Of a DNA stretch of 14,146 nucleotides, positions 12,771-14,146 are shown in pieces. The notes below the pieces were generated by a model that was given only the letters and a program-made list of their open reading frames with translations, did no database searches and was not told the DNA's origin. The position numbers and the translations under genes are program-made. This DNA is from JBCBSK01 sp039819185 (lineage in GTDB: Bacteria > Pseudomonadota > Alphaproteobacteria > Rhizobiales > Tepidamorphaceae): contig JBCBSK010000104.1 in assembly GCA_039819185.1 (NCBI GenBank), positions 1-14,146 of the forward strand, given 5' to 3'. Position 1 is the first letter of the stretch. Each line of letters begins with the position of its first letter.

Positions 12771-13076
12771 TCAGCCAATATAAATCCGCCAGGCGATGGC
12801 AATTCCCGCGGCAACCATGACCGCAAGCAAAGCGCCTCCGCCGCGCACAACGATACCAACAGCGGCAAGAGTGCCGACAATTCCGCTTGGACCAGCGGCC
12901 AGTGCCATCGGCACGATCAGGCTGATCAGCAACGTCCCCGGCAGATGGGCGAAGAAGCGCTCGAGAAACGGCGTCAGCGGCACGGACCTCATGACGAAAA
13001 CGCCGCCGAGCTTTAGCCCGATCGTGACGGCAGCCATCAGGAAGATGGCAAGACCCGCTTCCGGTCCAATGGTCAT
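12771..13076 (-). CDS. azlD: AzlD family membrane protein
   Basis: 101 residues, almost entirely hydrophobic, with about four predicted membrane segments (8-29, 45-61, 64-78, 82-97). The FLERFFAHLPGTLL block and small size match AzlD, the small subunit that works with AzlC to export branched-chain amino acids from the cytoplasm. The ATG (13076-13074) overlaps the azlC stop codon in an ATGA, so translation of the two is probably coupled. The gene ends 24 bases from the convergent Lrp-type gene; no clear terminator lies between them. Substrate not shown by sequence. Confidence 0.87.
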   Translation of the reverse strand: MTIGPEAGLAIFLMAAVTIGLKLGGVFVMRSVPLTPFLERFFAHLPGTLLISLIVPMALAAGPSGIVGTLAAVGIVVRGGGALLAVMVAAGIAIAWRIYIG

Positions 13077-13855
13077 GGCATGGTGTCCGTTGCGGCCTGA
13101 CGGCGCCCGTCATGCAGAGCGCCGGCTATGGCCCCGAGCAGCGCACCAGTGACGATATGCCAATAGCCGCCAAACACCCACCAGACACCAACTGCGACCA
13201 GGACCGCTACACCCCACGAGACCGCGCGCCGGCTTGGTTTCCAGTCCGGCACCAGGATGGCCGCGAAGAAGGCCGCGACCGCCACGTCAACGCCAAGCAA
13301 GCGTGGATCGGTGACAAAGCCACCAAGCACATGGCCGAGCATGGCACCAGACACCCACATGACATAGATTACGATGCCGCCGCCAATCAGCATGCCCCAA
13401 CGAAACCGTCCTGGACGCGTCTCGGCGCGGGCCGCGAGCGCCCAGTTGATGTCGAAGGTCATCAACGCTGAGCCGGCAATGGCCGCCGGCCCACCGTTAC
13501 GCATCCAGTAGCTTGCCGTTGCCGTCATCAACAAGAAGCGCAGATTGACGATCGCGGTAGCGACGACAAGCGCCAGATAGGGCATCGGCTGATCCCAGAT
13601 TGCGAGGCCAACGACTTGGGAGGCACCCGCAGCCACGAACATGCTCATCAGCGCGTTTTCAAGCCAGCTCAGCCCTTCCGCGACGGCAAGCGCACCGACC
13701 GCGAGGCCGAAGACGTGGGACGGCAGATAGCCCGGCGCGCAGATCCGCACGCCATGGCGCATTCCGGCGACGAACCCATCTGGATCCTCGCCTGCACCTT
13801 GCAAGGCGGCACGGCCTGTCTTGCTGCGCGTATCCACCACGCCATCCTCTCCCAT
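13073..13855 (-). CDS. azlC: AzlC family branched-chain amino-acid exporter subunit
   Basis: 260 residues with about six to seven hydrophobic segments (roughly 43-60, 67-84, 93-111, 153-180, 188-204, 210-226, 231-247). VAAGASQ (74-80) and ATAIVNLRFLLMTA (99-112) are typical of AzlC, the large subunit of AzlCD exporters in the inner membrane. The first 30 residues are hydrophilic and poorly typical. Start is uncertain: ATG 13855 has no good ribosome binding site, whereas GGAGAGG lying just inside the frame would serve a GTG start at 13840 or 13837. It overlaps azlD by 4 bases and lies 56 bases after greA on the same strand, with no evident terminator between, so read-through from greA is likely. 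Confidence 0.88.
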   Translation of the reverse strand: MGEDGVVDTRSKTGRAALQGAGEDPDGFVAGMRHGVRICAPGYLPSHVFGLAVGALAVAEGLSWLENALMSMFVAAGASQVVGLAIWDQPMPYLALVVATAIVNLRFLLMTATASYWMRNGGPAAIAGSALMTFDINWALAARAETRPGRFRWGMLIGGGIVIYVMWVSGAMLGHVLGGFVTDPRLLGVDVAVAAFFAAILVPDWKPSRRAVSWGVAVLVAVGVWWVFGGYWHIVTGALLGAIAGALHDGRRQAATDTMP

Positions 13856-13911
13856 ATGAGGGATTGTCTTGGATGGTTGTTTAGGAGCCGGGGAGGGTGC
13901 TGAGAAGCGCG

Positions 13912-14146
13912 TCAGACGAACTTGACGTCTGCGATTTCGTAGGATCTTGCGCCGCCTGGGGCCGTGACCTCGACCGAATCGCCGATCGTCTTGCCAATCA
14001 GTGCGCGAGCAATCGGCGAAGAAATCGATACCTTGCCGCCCTTCACATCGGCTTCCACGTCACCGACGATCTTGTAGTTTTTCTCTTCCTCGGTGTCTTC
14101 GTCGATGATCGTCACCGTGGCGCCGAACTTAATGATCTCTCCGGAC
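13912..14146 (-). CDS. greA: Transcription elongation factor GreA, N-terminus missing
   Basis: The C-terminal 77 residues of a protein of about 158; the frame is open to the window edge, so the coiled coil that enters the RNA polymerase channel is outside. What remains is the GreA C-terminal domain: SGEIIKFGATV, DEDTEEEKNYKIVGDVEADV, ISISSPIARALIGK-like VSISSPIARALIGKTIGDSV, and APGGARSYEI. GreA rescues backtracked RNA polymerase by stimulating transcript cleavage. It is the first gene visible on the - strand of a greA-azlC-azlD run. The assignment is secure despite the truncation. Confidence 0.95.
   Translation of the reverse strand, partial: SGEIIKFGATVTIIDEDTEEEKNYKIVGDVEADVKGGKVSISSPIARALIGKTIGDSVEVTAPGGARSYEIADVKFV

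Noticed and set aside
1..14146. CRISPR array, tRNA/rRNA, insertion sequence, phage or toxin-antitoxin genes
   Set aside because: No regular direct repeats, no transposase or integrase motifs, no tRNA cloverleaf sequence and no toxin-antitoxin pair were seen on either strand.

Overview
The window looks like chromosomal DNA of an alphaproteobacterium, most likely of the Hyphomicrobiales (Rhizobiales); I cannot name a genus. The evidence is the gene content: a DUF992 exported protein, a rhizobial-type EF-G paralogue, and the run greA, Lrp/AsnC regulator, trxB, LysR regulator of the LsrB/VtlR type. GC is high with matching codon use throughout. I saw no insertion sequence, prophage, tRNA, rRNA or CRISPR array. 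All genes appear intact except the two cut by the window edges.

Left part (1-4588, all + strand): the 3' end of a phytase/esterase-like beta-propeller protein; a hairpin and an exported alpha-carbonic anhydrase; a class I aspartate aminotransferase followed 24 bases later by a crotonase-fold protein that lacks both usual catalytic glutamates; and an exported DUF992 protein. Middle (4637-9662): a soluble chemoreceptor on the - strand with its apparent sensor domain at the C-terminus, an EF-G-like GTPase with altered switch motifs on the + strand, and the Tat-exported methionine sulfoxide reductase catalytic subunit MsrP (no msrQ seen), whose leader has two hairpins.

Right part (9663-14146): the - strand carries trxB then an lsrB/vtlR-type LysR gene, separated by a Rhizobiales-style palindromic element. 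The Lrp/AsnC gene is divergent from trxB, with an 8+8 bp palindrome between them. azlC-azlD, a predicted branched-chain amino-acid exporter, overlap by 4 bases. They lie downstream of greA and converge on the Lrp gene.

The most interesting signal is the 316-base gap between msrP and lsrB. On the - strand it encodes a candidate small RNA of about 137 nt. It has a long stem-loop showing CCCUCCC in its apical loop, a small hairpin showing CCUCU, a third hairpin, and a strong terminator with a U-tract. This anti-Shine-Dalgarno layout beside an LsrB/VtlR-type gene recalls the AbcR (alpha-r15) riboregulators that VtlR/LsrB proteins control in other Hyphomicrobiales. I could not confirm that relationship by alignment.
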